The notes: generated from the sequence alone by a model not told the origin. Positions 17,615 to 27,178 are shown, numbered from the stretch's first letter. The stretch is DNA of 64,000 bases from Bifidobacterium sp. (GCA_022649135.1 JALCNP010000003.1:1-64000), one strand, 5' to 3'. A program made the numbers and translations.

Positions 17615-19090
17615 TTGTCCCCGGTGAGCTCCCTGGTCTTTTTCGTGGCGATGCTGGCGTACCCGTTGGCTCTGGCTGTGCGCAACTACGGCGTCGCAAG
17701 CTCATTGCCGGGGCTGCCGCCGACCAATGCGGCCCTTCAGCTTGACCTGACCTGGATGCACGTCGCCTCGGACGTGATCGCCTGCATGTATGGGGCATGG
17801 TGCTCGTACAAGGCCTGCTCCGCACGCTGTGTGGTGAATCCCCCATGGTCGGGCGGCAACCCTGTTCGCAGATACGGCGTGCCCATGGCCAAGGGCGCGG
17901 TCATCTCCGCGCTGCCGTATGTCCTGGCATGTCTTCCCGCCGTCGTCAAGACGATCCATGATGGTAGCGGGCCGTTCCCCCTGGGGTCGTTGCTGGTGGG
18001 CATGAGCGCGCTCGCGATGATGTTCGTGTTCGGATTCGCGCTTGGCGTGGTCTGGGGAAGCCGGTGGTCGTTGGTGCCTGCGGCGATCGTTCCGATGGTT
18101 CTGATCTGGGTCGGGGTGATGGCTGTGAGACCGTCTTTCCCCTCGGGAAGGATCTTCCCTCGGTTGTGGGGGTCGTCCTGGGGGGCGATTCTGCCTGTTG
18201 TGGACACGGGAATCGGCAGCGAGCCGGGTCTGCGTGTCAATCCACAGGCCGTGGCCCTGCGAATGGCGGTCATGCTGCTGGTGGCGTTCGTCTCGGTGGC
18301 GGCGTGTGCCATGTGCTCTCTGCCGTGGCGGCATGCGTCTGTGCGTGTCGTTTCTTGCCTGACGGTGCTGTTCCTGATTCCCGCTGCGTCCGGCGGTGTG
18401 GCCGCGCTGGTGGGGCCTGCGCAATGGGAGCGGAGCGCCCCCTTCACCCCCCGGTGCGAAAGCATAGGGGAATCGGGCATGACGGTCTGCTCCCACCCGG
18501 ATGATTCCGCCAAACTCGGACGGTATGTGCGATACATGCAATCCATGGCGTCCTGGTTCCCTCCGGGATGGGTGCACGAGCACCAGGGCATGGACGGGAT
18601 CGTGATTCTGCTGGGCAATTCCTTTACTCCGACGACCTCTGATGCGCAGTGGAACCTGACCCGGAGAGGATCCGAGATCCTCGATGGTCTGGGAGGAAAG
18701 CCCATTGAGATTCTGACGGACACCATCACCACGCGGACAGGCCGCTACAGCGATCTTCTTGACATATCCTCCTACGTGACGAAAGCATGGATACCGGCCG
18801 ACTGCGCGGCTTCGGCTGCGGGCGCGGTCGACAGCCAGAAATCCCTTGACGATCCGGCGGCGCTCACCGCTTTCGTCCTTGACCAGGTTCCCTACAGGAT
18901 GAGAAACATCGCCTATGCGAAATCTTTGGGTTCTCTGCCCGGCGGAGCCCAGGACAAGGCCGCATCCGTGCTGAACGATGCCGATGACGAGACGTTCCGC
19001 ATATTCGTCCGGTCGAATATGCAGGCATTGGACCAATGCGCAATGACACCGCAGCAGGTGCTCGACGACGCCGCGTTGAAGGGGCGGTGA
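17615..19090 (+). CDS. ABC-2-like membrane permease, N-terminus possibly frameshifted
   Basis: 491 residues with several membrane helices in the first 270 positions (SLVFFVAMLAYPLALAV, ISALPYVLACLPAVV, MVLIWVGVMAV, MLLVAFVSVAACAMC, CLTVLFLIPAASGGVAALV) and a long extracellular C-terminal part. The frame has only a TTG (17615) or GTG (17624) start. An ATG at 17550 with a GGGGGAG ribosome site opens another frame (MDDGRRWKRARGTGS) that ends at 17597; one added base near 17590 would join it smoothly to LLTRALHPLSPVSS in this frame. The native protein may therefore start at 17550. It follows the ATPase gene and overlaps the next, broken gene by GTGA. Confidence 0.6.
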   Translation: MSPVSSLVFFVAMLAYPLALAVRNYGVASSLPGLPPTNAALQLDLTWMHVASDVIACMYGAWCSYKACSARCVVNPPWSGGNPVRRYGVPMAKGAVISALPYVLACLPAVVKTIHDGSGPFPLGSLLVGMSALAMMFVFGFALGVVWGSRWSLVPAAIVPMVLIWVGVMAVRPSFPSGRIFPRLWGSSWGAILPVVDTGIGSEPGLRVNPQAVALRMAVMLLVAFVSVAACAMCSLPWRHASVRVVSCLTVLFLIPAASGGVAALVGPAQWERSAPFTPRCESIGESGMTVCSHPDDSAKLGRYVRYMQSMASWFPPGWVHEHQGMDGIVILLGNSFTPTTSDAQWNLTRRGSEILDGLGGKPIEILTDTITTRTGRYSDLLDISSYVTKAWIPADCAASAAGAVDSQKSLDDPAALTAFVLDQVPYRMRNIAYAKSLGSLPGGAQDKAASVLNDADDETFRIFVRSNMQALDQCAMTPQQVLDDAALKGR

Positions 19091-19858
19091 AGGTGAAGCG
19101 AATGGGATGGCGGGAAGCCACGACATGGCGGGATCTGGGGTGGATGCATGGGCGTCATTCCATTCTTGCCCTGGTGTCCGTGTGCCTGGCCGCGGGTCTG
19201 CCTGTGTTGCTCGTGCTTCTTATACACGGAGGCTTACGGCCTGCCCGCATATGTGGGCCATGCATGCGTTGCCGGCGCCGACGCACAGCAGTACGGGGAG
19301 GGAGCGCTCACCCCGTGTCCTGCGGGCATGCTCCCGATACAGGACCCGGTCCCTGTGGCTGAGCTGGCCTATGTGGCCTTCCTTGCGTGTGCGCTGGTCA
19401 TGCTGTCTCCGCTCATGCCGTAATGGGAGCGGCTCCATCCGGCTCGCGTGCGCGGCGTCGCCTACGTGGCGTCGACGCTCGCTGTAGCCGTGCCGTTCTT
19501 GGTCGGCGTCTTGCTCAGTCCCGCCGTATCTGCTCCGCATTCCCCGGCGCCGCTGTCCATGGTGGCGGTCAACGCTGGGGTGGACACCGCACTGGTCGTG
19601 GCTGCGATGGCCATCCTCGGTCGGTTCTATGGCCTGGGGCTGGGGGCGGTGCTGGTCGTGGCCAACATCGCGCTGCAGAGCTGGCAGTTCACTGCGGGCT
19701 TTGCTCTGCGCAGGTATGCCGCCGATGTGGCGTCGCTGGTGCCGGGACAGGACCATGTTGCGCTGATCGCCGTGCTTCTCGGCCTCTGCTCCCTGTTCGC
19801 ATGGTCCTGGACGGGCGGGCAGGGTTTCGCACAGTCGCTGCGCGGGTCGCGCTTATAA
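19087..19858 (+). pseudogene. Broken ABC membrane subunit
   Basis: Starts with GTG overlapping the previous stop and encodes MGWREATTWRDLGWMHGR followed by a membrane helix. Near 19215-19225 the frame must shift by one base to continue into TEAYGLPAYVGHACV and another helix. That frame meets a TAA at 19421-19423, then continues without interruption as WERLHPARVRGVAYV through three more helices to a TAA at 19856. The continuous hydrophobic pattern across both lesions shows one inactivated membrane-protein gene, the partner of the upstream ATPase and permease. Confidence 0.75.
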
Positions 19859-19972
19859 GCGTGGATGGCGACGCAGGAATCTGCGCATGGCGGGATTCAG
19901 CCAATAGCCGGGAATCATTATGATCGATGCGTATTCGGTATTGTGTGCTTTACTCATGATCCAACCGTCTAT

Positions 19973-20287
19973 ATGCCATCCGGGAGGAGCTGCGCGGCGC
20001 CCGAGGCAGAGGATGCGCTGGATGGCAAACGCACCCTGTCCATACGGTACTCGGACGGCGAGGGGCGCGAGACCGAGCGCCGGGTCGATCCGCAGCTGCT
20101 CGGCGGTACATTCGGACATTGGTACCTCGTTGCCGATTGCCATGTCAGAGAGTCGATCCGATGGTTCCGACTTGATAGAATCACGGCCGCTCACCTCACC
20201 GCTCAGGCGTCGACGGACAGACCCGTGTCCGACATAGGTGTTCCCCCGGACACCGCCCGGCCGGTGTGGCCGGGTACAATCGGGTGA
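19973..20287 (+). pseudogene. C-terminal remnant of a WYL-domain transcriptional regulator
   Basis: The segment KRTLSIRYSDGEGRETERRV...LLGGTFGHWYLVADCHVRESIRWFRLDRI has the typical WYL ligand-binding pattern, including the W-Y-L triplet. The N-terminal winged helix is missing; upstream sequence does not encode one. It is an orphan fragment beside the broken exporter, possibly its former regulator. Confidence 0.6.
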
Positions 20288-20317
20288 AAAATGACGCAGC
20301 TGCTGAGGGAGAGCGGG

Positions 20318-21019
20318 ATGAGAGAACAGCATTGTCATATCGGTGGTATACCTGCCATACTTTATGGCAAGCCATCCGCGAGGGCATACCTGTTCGTCCA
20401 CGGACAATACGGGCGCAAGGAGGAGGCTGCGGCCTTTGCCGATGTCGTCTGTCCGGCCGGATATCAGGTGCTCTCCATCGATCTTCCGGAGCATGGTGAC
20501 CGTCAGGGAGAACATGACCTTTTCAACCCGTGGACGGTTGTGCCGCAATTGCGCGAGGTCCTCGGGTATATGCGATCTCGCTGGAGGGATGTTGGTCTGC
20601 GGGCGACCAGCATCGGAGCGCACTTTTCCATGCTGGCCTTCCAGGGGACAGAGCTGCGCCGTGCGCTTTTCGTCTCGCCGATCGTGAACATGGAGCTGCT
20701 CATCGCGGATATGATGCAGAAGGCCGGCGTGAGCGAACAGGATCTGGAAGCCAGACATGAGATCGTGACAGACGACGGGCAGACGCTCTCGTGGCGCTAT
20801 CTCCTGTGGGAGCGAAAGCATCCCGTTGTGAACTGGACCTGTCCGACGGCGATACTGTACGCAAGCGGCGATGTCATGACGGACAGAAGAACCGTGGAGA
20901 CGTTCGCGGACGTCCACCATGCCACGCTGACGGTTATGGACGATGGTGAACACTGGTTCCACACGCCGGCGCAGCTTGCGGCGTTGCGAGTGTGGGAATC
21001 ATCCTCAATACAGGAGTGA
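20318..21019 (+). CDS. Alpha/beta hydrolase
   Basis: 233-residue single-domain hydrolase. Features in order: oxyanion strand LFVHGQYGRKEE (26-37), IDLPEHGDRQG, nucleophile elbow ATSIGAH with Ser98, acid region AILYASGDVMTD, and terminal His in DDGEHWFHTP. It resembles dienelactone-hydrolase or peptidase S9-like esterases; no substrate can be assigned. ATG 20318 is preceded by GAGGGAG at proper distance; ATG 20291 is an alternative without one. It is convergent with the following ABC operon. Confidence 0.8.
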   Translation: MREQHCHIGGIPAILYGKPSARAYLFVHGQYGRKEEAAAFADVVCPAGYQVLSIDLPEHGDRQGEHDLFNPWTVVPQLREVLGYMRSRWRDVGLRATSIGAHFSMLAFQGTELRRALFVSPIVNMELLIADMMQKAGVSEQDLEARHEIVTDDGQTLSWRYLLWERKHPVVNWTCPTAILYASGDVMTDRRTVETFADVHHATLTVMDDGEHWFHTPAQLAALRVWESSSIQE

Positions 21020-21127
21020 GGCAGGAGTGCACAGGAACGGGTGGACGAGAGAAGAAGAAAGCCGTGTTTCTCGATGCCCGTAGCGACTGTGGACGTCGTC
21101 GACATGATGAGCGGTTTGCGGATCGTC

Positions 21128-21916
21128 TCATCCGTTTGCCGCAGCAGGCCGATCACGGGACTTCGCATGATTACGGGGGAAACCGGTTTCCTCCGTGTGT
21201 CCGTCCTCGATGGTGAACACTCGATCGCATTCGCCAAGAAGTCGCTCGTCATGTGTGACCATGACCACGCAGGTCTTCTCTCTTCTGGCGGCCTGAAAGA
21301 AAATGTCGGAAACGGCCAGGGCTCGTGGCGTGTCCAGACTTGCAGTCGGCTCATCGGCGAGGATAAGCGCCGGATTCCCGAAAAGAGCCACGCATATCGC
21401 CGCCCTCTGTCTTTCGCCTCCGGAGAGTTCCGCCGGATGTTTGTCCCGAATCCGTTCGATGCCGAGTTCTTTCATCAGCGACCGCGCTTTTCGTGCATTA
21501 TAGGCCTCATGTGCGTATCGTGACCTGAGTTTGAGGTGTTCCTCAAGCGTGAGGAAGGGCACGAGGCTGGACGATTGCAGGACGAAGCCGATGGACGAGA
21601 ATCGCAGCTGCGCCAGCTGCTTCGATGACAGGGATGAGAGATCCATCCCGTCAAGTCGTACGGATCCGCCCGTGGGTTTCTGCAGGCCACCCATGATGGT
21701 GAGCAGCGTCGACTTCCCCGAACCGCTAGGCCCGACGATGGAGATGAACTCACCTGAGTGAAGACTGAACGATGTGGGCGACAACGCCCGAATGATGTCG
21801 TCCCCGTCCGGAAAATCCTTATACACCTCGGTGAAATGCACGACCTCTTTGCCGCTCGGCTCCTGGAACGTCGTGCCGTGGGTCTGATCGGAGCGGGGCG
21901 AAATGCGTGCAATCAT
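21128..21916 (-). CDS. ABC transporter ATP-binding protein (MacB/LolD type)
   Basis: 262-residue ATPase. Walker A GPSGSGKST (62-70), Q-loop SIGFVLQSSSL, signature ELSGGERQRAA, Walker B LILADEPTASLD, switch His in VMVTHDERL. The first 20 residues are a variable extension. Its start overlaps the stop of the permease gene upstream by ATGA, so the pair is one operon. MacB/LolD-type ATPases paired with FtsX-fold permeases export peptides, antibiotics or lipoproteins, or sense envelope stress. Confidence 0.88.
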   Translation of the reverse strand: MIARISPRSDQTHGTTFQEPSGKEVVHFTEVYKDFPDGDDIIRALSPTSFSLHSGEFISIVGPSGSGKSTLLTIMGGLQKPTGGSVRLDGMDLSSLSSKQLAQLRFSSIGFVLQSSSLVPFLTLEEHLKLRSRYAHEAYNARKARSLMKELGIERIRDKHPAELSGGERQRAAICVALFGNPALILADEPTASLDTPRALAVSDIFFQAARREKTCVVMVTHDERLLGECDRVFTIEDGHTEETGFPRNHAKSRDRPAAANG

Positions 21917-23106
21917 GACAATGCCTCCAGCGCATCAACGGATGTAACTGCGATAACGGAAAAGACGGCGCCCAGCAGGCATGACAGAATCAGGATTCCG
22001 CCTATGAGCGAATACCAGTACACACTCACGCTCACCGGCACTCGAGGCGGCATGGCGGACACGGTCAGAAGCGCGAGACCGAGTCCCCAAACCGTTCCCG
22101 CCACCGCAATCAGAAGCGTCTGAAAGAGCACGGAGCGGGCTATGAAACCATTGGAATAGCCCTGTGCTTTGAGAACTCCGAAAATATGACGTTTGTGAAT
22201 CGTCAGTATGTAGATGAATATGCCGACGATGAGCGCCGAAATCCCGACGAGAAAGCCGAGCATCAGGACGAACGTGAGGACCTGCGCCTGATAGCCGGGT
22301 ATGGAGTTGATGAAATCCTTGATGTCGACGTTCACCAAGCCATCAGGCAGGGCTGTGGCCGTGCCGGTTGAGGAGCGTGATGTCACGACCAGGGCGCTCG
22401 CCACGATGTCCCTGCCTTCGTCCACAGCCGTCTTCTGCCCTCCGGAATCCCGGGTGGCCTGCGCTGCCAGACCGGCCTGTGCAGCAAGGGCCGCGGGGAG
22501 CGTGAACGAGCCGTTGCGCACATATACGACAGGGGAGGTGTTGTATTCGGAGCTTCGGGTGAAGCCCACGATGATGTATTCATCGTTCGCCTTGCCCGCC
22601 TTGATGGTGTCGCCAAGATTGACGGAATCCTTCGTTTTCAGGCTGATGCTGGCAACCGCCTCGCTCGCGCCTTTCGCCTGTCTTCCTTCAACCAGTGGGG
22701 GGACGAGGGTGGAATCGTCACGCACCCCGAACAGAACGGCGTTGAAATCCTTCCCGATTCCGGTTGTCGATTGCGCATCCTGTGATATTGACGTCACCGC
22801 TGGGAGCACGCTGATCGGTTCGACGGAGTTGGTTCCGGCGGTGCCGGGATCAGAATTGTGCGACGATCCCATCGCGTTTTTCTCCTGCTCCCGGGTTATG
22901 GAGGACGAGACGACAACCCCGTTCGCATCATCGGAAAGAATGACGCTTCTCGCATTCCACGCATCCACCGATGTCCGGTTCGCCTGTGCCAGACCGAAGG
23001 AAAGTGCGGTGAGAAAAAAAGAGAGGTAGGAGACGAGTAGGATTACGGCGCAAATGAGAATGTACCGCCCCTTTGACTCCTTGATTTCCTTCCATGCGAT
23101 GATCAT
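21913..23106 (-). CDS. FtsX-fold ABC permease
   Basis: 397 residues. One N-terminal helix (YILICAVILLVSYLSFFLTA), a ~230-residue extracytoplasmic domain rich in Ser/Thr, then three helices (VLTFVLMLGFLVGISALIVG, SVLFQTLLIAVAGTVWGLGL, LIGGILILSCLLGAVFSVIA). This is the classic four-helix MacB/FtsX layout. The KAQGYSNGFIARSVLFQ loop matches the coupling region contacted by the ATPase. It is the first gene of the two-gene operon. Confidence 0.87.
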   Translation of the reverse strand: MIIAWKEIKESKGRYILICAVILLVSYLSFFLTALSFGLAQANRTSVDAWNARSVILSDDANGVVVSSSITREQEKNAMGSSHNSDPGTAGTNSVEPISVLPAVTSISQDAQSTTGIGKDFNAVLFGVRDDSTLVPPLVEGRQAKGASEAVASISLKTKDSVNLGDTIKAGKANDEYIIVGFTRSSEYNTSPVVYVRNGSFTLPAALAAQAGLAAQATRDSGGQKTAVDEGRDIVASALVVTSRSSTGTATALPDGLVNVDIKDFINSIPGYQAQVLTFVLMLGFLVGISALIVGIFIYILTIHKRHIFGVLKAQGYSNGFIARSVLFQTLLIAVAGTVWGLGLALLTVSAMPPRVPVSVSVYWYSLIGGILILSCLLGAVFSVIAVTSVDALEALS

Positions 23107-23681
23107 GTGTGCTCCTAGGCTTTCAGATTTACTGTCTGCAGGTTGCTGCTATCCATGGGTGTGGATGGATCCTCACCTTCACCAACATCGTCGCGATCCC
23201 GGTCGGGTATGATCCGCCCTTGTCCGGTTCCTCTTCGATGCTACCGAAGACATTCAGTATAAATCCCGAATATGAATGTTTCTCGCGGCAGGCTCAACGG
23301 TGCCGGCGCCATGCCCGTGGAACACCGGACAAGGGGCTGATGGACCGTTGACGTCTCCGGTAACGTCGGGTCGTTCCGGTTTCCGCGGCGGCGATATGCG
23401 GAGACCTGCTGGATGATGGGTGATCCACTGTCGTCATGGAATCTTGGGATCGTGGAGAAAGGGGTTTCGGAATCATCATGTGAGCATCATGCTGGCTGGG
23501 ACATAGGGGAATCCGTGGCTCCATAACCGTGGACGTCCTCATGCTATGCTTGCTGGGATCGTATTGTGCCGGGTTGTGAGTCTTTGACGTCCGTTCGGGC
23601 GTGACGCTGCGGCCGGTGGATTTCCGGACAGTGTCAGTGTGGTGACCCGTTTTTCATATATACATATACAAGGAATTACAC
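23107..23681. other. Intergenic stretch between divergent genes, no gene seen
   Basis: About 575 bases between the permease and methyltransferase starts. All frames are short and not protein-like. The AT-rich run just before 23682 (TTTTTCATATATACATATAC) probably holds the methyltransferase promoter; nothing else could be identified. Confidence 0.5.
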
Positions 23682-24545
23682 ATGGTGACTATGGCTGCAT
23701 CCGATGATGATGATGTTCGAGAGAATCGTGAGAACTGGGATGACAGGGCAAGCGTGCATATGCACGGCGGGTATGGTGATATCGATGCCTTCATTGATGA
23801 CGCCGGGGCGATAACATCCGTCGCCCGGCGGGATTATGCCATTCTCTCCCCTTTCCTCGGAGAACGCGGGTTGTACGACCGGCGGCTTCTGCATCTGCAG
23901 TGCCATATCGGGCTCGATACGGTGAGCTGGTACAGGCTGGGAGCGAGGGAAGTGTACGGGCTCGATTTTTCCGACGTGGCATTGACGTATGCGAGATCAA
24001 TAGCGCGCAGGGCCCAGGTTCCGGTGAACTTCGTCCGGGGCGATGCACGGCATGCGGATCGGGCGTTGCCGGATAGCCTCCATCTTTGCGATGTGATCGT
24101 CACCAGTGTCGGAACCATTACATGGCTGCCTGATCTGGCTGATTGGGCGCGGTCGATAAAGCACCTGCTGAAGCCAGACGGAGTTTTCATGATCAGAGAC
24201 GACCATCCGCTGCTGTTCGCACTGGATAATGCCGGGTTGGATGTCGTGCAGAACTATTTCAGCGGGACTGAATCAACATATGATTCCGCCTCCTCCTATA
24301 CCGAAGGCTCTGAGGGGAAGATCACGCATACTCGGAATCACAACTGGGCGCATGATTTTCATGACATTACACACGCCCTGATCCAATCCGGGTTGTCGAT
24401 CGAAAGCCTGGGGGAGCATGACATTGCCGAGTGGAAGTCGTTGCCCATGCTGATACCGGATGAGAAGGAGGGCGGATGGCGTATGCCCGAGGGGTATCCC
24501 AGTATCCCTCTGACTTTCTCGATAGTCGCCAGGAACCACCGCTAG
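23682..24545 (+). CDS. Class I SAM-dependent methyltransferase
   Basis: 287 residues. Motif I reads LLHLQCHIGLDTVSW, the His-containing variant of the SAM loop common in one small-molecule methyltransferase subgroup. Motif II YGLDFSDVALTYAR carries the acidic ribose-binding Asp; then FVRGDARHA and DVIVTSVGTITWLPDL follow. ATG 23682 has AAGGA seven bases upstream. Substrate unknown. It is the last backbone-like gene before the AT-rich island. Confidence 0.82.
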   Translation: MVTMAASDDDDVRENRENWDDRASVHMHGGYGDIDAFIDDAGAITSVARRDYAILSPFLGERGLYDRRLLHLQCHIGLDTVSWYRLGAREVYGLDFSDVALTYARSIARRAQVPVNFVRGDARHADRALPDSLHLCDVIVTSVGTITWLPDLADWARSIKHLLKPDGVFMIRDDHPLLFALDNAGLDVVQNYFSGTESTYDSASSYTEGSEGKITHTRNHNWAHDFHDITHALIQSGLSIESLGEHDIAEWKSLPMLIPDEKEGGWRMPEGYPSIPLTFSIVARNHR

Positions 24546-24696
24546 GGTGAAGCCCTTCGGGAGGAGAGCTTCTTCCCAGCGCTGTGCAGCTGTGTTCCCG
24601 CGGCCGACTCGATATCGTTCGGCTTCGTGTTCTCAAAAAAACGACGAGAATCTGCAATGCCGTGCGTGCATGGTATCCTCCTGCCGCCCAGATGCT

Positions 24697-24742
24697 GGTC
24701 GTGTTCCGTAGCGGATCGGCGATCCCGCTGCGGAACACGACC
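24697..24742. repeat. Near-perfect 22-bp inverted repeat at the island's left border
   Basis: Left arm 24697-24717 and right arm 24721-24742 pair with one G-T mismatch and one bulge around a 3-base loop (arms start GGTCGTGTTCCG). No T tract follows, so it is not a typical terminator. It lies in the 24546-24850 gap that has no other feature and precedes the drop in G+C. Confidence 0.6.
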
Positions 24743-24859
24743 GATTTCACCGAGATGGCCGCCGACTTTTCGCGGTCACGACCTTCAGCTCGCCGCTGGT
24801 TTTATTCATGCCTGTCTGCTGCTTTTTAAGACGGTTTGTGTCGTCTGAGCCTGCTACAA

Positions 24860-25025
24860 CACTTCTTTAACTTCGGCTTGATGCGTCACGTACAGGATAG
24901 CGTGTTTCGCGTATATTGATTGGCTGATGCCACCTGGCCTACAATACGACCTGCAAACACGGTGGCCACGAGCATCATGTAGGCAAACGAACTGTTCTCG
25001 AGTTTTATAGATATGGACCGGTACA
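24860..25025 (-). pseudogene. Fragment of an IS3-family transposase (OrfB)
   Basis: Read on the minus strand the segment gives ISIKLENSSFAYMML and VFAGRIVGQVASANQ, which aligns with KLANGSFACAAFVTD and RRIVGWAVSKSQH of the complete transposase at 33733-34743. Only the central catalytic-core part remains. It flanks the RloA/RloB module on the left. Confidence 0.65.
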
Positions 25026-25035
25026 AGTACGTAGT

Positions 25036-25110
25036 TTGTCACGGATTTAGTGAGAATGGCGAATCCGTCTGGAACCGATCCGGCGGTTTCTCTGGATGAC
25101 TTTCTGTGAT
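25036..25110 (+). pseudogene. Short fragment related to the HTH remnant at 34785
   Basis: DNA from CGGATTTAGT through GGATGACTTT resembles 34902-34964 (shared GATTTAGT, GGCGAATC, TGGAACC, GATGACT). In frame it gives DLVRMANPSGTDPAVSLDDF, the last helices of an XRE-type fold. The remaining ~230 bases up to 25344 carry only a probable promoter. Confidence 0.45.
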
Positions 25111-25344
25111 GTCGGACGTGGTCCCGTGTATGACAGCGCGCCCAGTCCTACTGCTTTTTGGCTGTTGGGAAGAAATCTTTGAGATCTGGTACTTTTCTGT
25201 CAATCCGCGCAAAGACGAATAGCTGGTGAAAAATATTAAAGGTTGTCTATCGGATTCATATTATGAGTCGTAGTGGATTGCTCGTAGTAGTGTCTTGTGT
25301 GATAAACTAAAACAAAAAAGTGTTTTTGGTTATAAGGTGTGGAA

Positions 25345-26559
25345 ATGCTTCTCGAGTTTTCGGTTAAGAATTATGCATCGTTTAAAGATCTGGCAACCTT
25401 CACTTTGATTCCAGGCAAAGGAGTGAGATCTCCACGGGGTACAACTGATTTTAATATTGAGAAAGTCTCTAGTAAGCAGAAGGCTCTTCGTAGCGCTGTA
25501 ATTTTTGGTCCCAATGCTGCGGGTAAATCCAATTTACTGGACGCTATCTCAACGCTGAAGATGTTGGTCATTCAACCTACTCAATCAGTGTCGGATAAGC
25601 TTAACTGTGACAGCTTTGGTAACTCAACTCAGCCAATATCTTTTAAGATAACGTTTATCCGTAGGAAAGTCATATTTGATTACTCCCTTTCCTTCACGGC
25701 GAACGAGTTCATACAGGAGAAACTTCTGGCAGACGACGAAGTTGTATTTGATCGAGACATGGACGTGCCAGAGGATTTGAGAGCAAATCAAACACTACTT
25801 TTCTACTACCAGGGAAAGAACAAACAAGAAGCAGCCGAAGCGTTTAAATGGTTTGCAGAGGATCTGGTTCCGTTCACGAGAGTTGCCAGACTAAACACAA
25901 ATCCCCTTCTGGACACATTAAACGATGAGTCCATTAAGAAAAAGTTTCTCGAGGTCATGAAGTATGTTGACTTTGGAATCACGGACATCTCAGTAAGTAA
26001 GCCAGTTATTCCGTCGCAACTTGCAGACATTATTGAACAGTTGAAAGTTCCAGCCGATGCTCGGGAAAATTTTATCTCAAGTTTGTCGACCAGAACAGTT
26101 CTTTTTCGACATCTTGATCAGGAAAATAAGTCATACAATCTGGTTTTAGGCCAGGAATCAGCGGGAACCCAGGAAGCAATTTCGCTGGTCCTCTCGCTCA
26201 TTACGTTTGACTCGGATAAGACACTACTCTTCGACGAGTTTGATCGAAGCTACCACTTTGATCTCGCTAGGACTTTCCTTGCCTTGATCAATTGCGGCAA
26301 ACAGCACAATCAATACATTCTGTCCTCACATCAGCCAGCCTTAATGGATGATAAGAGCTTGCGCAAAGACCAGATCTGGTTTGTCGAGAAAGATGCTTTT
26401 GGAGTCAGTAGTCTCTACAGTCTCTACGACTTCTCGCAGACAGATTCCCGTGGAGACGTATCTCTCAGCAAGAAGTACCTAGCCGGCCGTTTCGGCGCTC
26501 TGCCAGAAATCAACGAACCAGCGCTGTTGAACATCTTCGGTGGAGACTCGGATGAGTAG
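25345..26559 (+). CDS. RloA/AbiLi-like AAA ATPase, phage-defence candidate
   Basis: 404-residue ATPase of the OLD/RecF-like AAA_21 class. N-terminal MLLEFSVKNYASFKD is the family opener; Walker A is GPNAAGKS at 55-62, signature-like VLGQESAGTQEAISLV near 275, Walker B TLLFDEFDRSYH near 300 and ILSSHQPALMDD after it. Start ATG 25345 with AAGG seven bases upstream is preferred to GTG 25339. The next gene is RloB-like and overlaps by eight bases. Such pairs are known as abortive-infection system AbiL; the toxic reaction is not established from this sequence. Codon use is AT-rich, unlike the backbone, in line with transfer. Confidence 0.85.
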   Translation: MLLEFSVKNYASFKDLATFTLIPGKGVRSPRGTTDFNIEKVSSKQKALRSAVIFGPNAAGKSNLLDAISTLKMLVIQPTQSVSDKLNCDSFGNSTQPISFKITFIRRKVIFDYSLSFTANEFIQEKLLADDEVVFDRDMDVPEDLRANQTLLFYYQGKNKQEAAEAFKWFAEDLVPFTRVARLNTNPLLDTLNDESIKKKFLEVMKYVDFGITDISVSKPVIPSQLADIIEQLKVPADARENFISSLSTRTVLFRHLDQENKSYNLVLGQESAGTQEAISLVLSLITFDSDKTLLFDEFDRSYHFDLARTFLALINCGKQHNQYILSSHQPALMDDKSLRKDQIWFVEKDAFGVSSLYSLYDFSQTDSRGDVSLSKKYLAGRFGALPEINEPALLNIFGGDSDE

Positions 26560-27178
26560 TCGCAATAGTCAAACTAGAACTCGAACAAGGAATCCAAAAA
26601 CAGAGCTTGACGTCATCGCGGTTTTCTGCGAAGGCAGCACAGAAAATCAGTACTTTTCGACGCTCAAAGGACTTCCGGCGTTTCGAGGAAAAGTCACACT
26701 CAACGTTAAGCCAGTCGGGCGTCAAGGTCATTCTTTGTTGAGCTATGCCAAACAACAGATTCGAAAAATGTCCGTGAAACCAGATGTGGTGTGGATTGTC
26801 TTTGATAAAGACGCGATCAACAACAGTGAATTGGCCCAATGTATTGCTGAATCTACCCAAGGCAAGTACCCTATCCGTATCGGGTTCAGCAATCGACAAT
26901 TCGAGGTGTGGCTGCCCAGCCATTTCACAGAGGTAAAAGGCAGCTACCTGCCAGAGAGACTAGACCGGGAACTATCCGAGTGTCTCAGACGGCAGTACAA
27001 AAAAGCTGACCAGGCTCAGATCGAAAAGATCCTTGACCACCTCGACACTGCCGTATCAAACACGGCGAAGTTTGCTGATATTGATACGGACGAGAAGAAC
27101 TACTTAAATGATCCATATACGAACATTGCCTACTTGATTCGGCAAATCAAGGACTCTGCGGTCAAACAGGCAAGATAA
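26552..27178 (+). CDS. RloB/AbiLii-like Toprim-fold protein
   Basis: 208 residues. The N-terminus is basic and flexible; then VIAVFCEGSTENQYF carries the acidic Glu of the CEGxTE motif and WIVFDKDAIN the DxD pair, together the metal-binding core expected of RloB proteins. FSNRQFEVWL is another family mark. It begins inside the stop region of the RloA-like gene (ATGAGTAG). The two products probably form an effector-ATPase defence complex with RloB as nuclease; this is inference from family membership. Confidence 0.83.
   Translation: MSSRNSQTRTRTRNPKTELDVIAVFCEGSTENQYFSTLKGLPAFRGKVTLNVKPVGRQGHSLLSYAKQQIRKMSVKPDVVWIVFDKDAINNSELAQCIAESTQGKYPIRIGFSNRQFEVWLPSHFTEVKGSYLPERLDRELSECLRRQYKKADQAQIEKILDHLDTAVSNTAKFADIDTDEKNYLNDPYTNIAYLIRQIKDSAVKQAR

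Noticed and set aside
19853-19957. 34-codon minus-strand frame starting MSKAHNTEYASIIMIPGYW
   Set aside because: Natural-looking, with a basic tail, but very short, with a weak ribosome site and no neighbour supporting a peptide system; it overlaps the end of a pseudogene.
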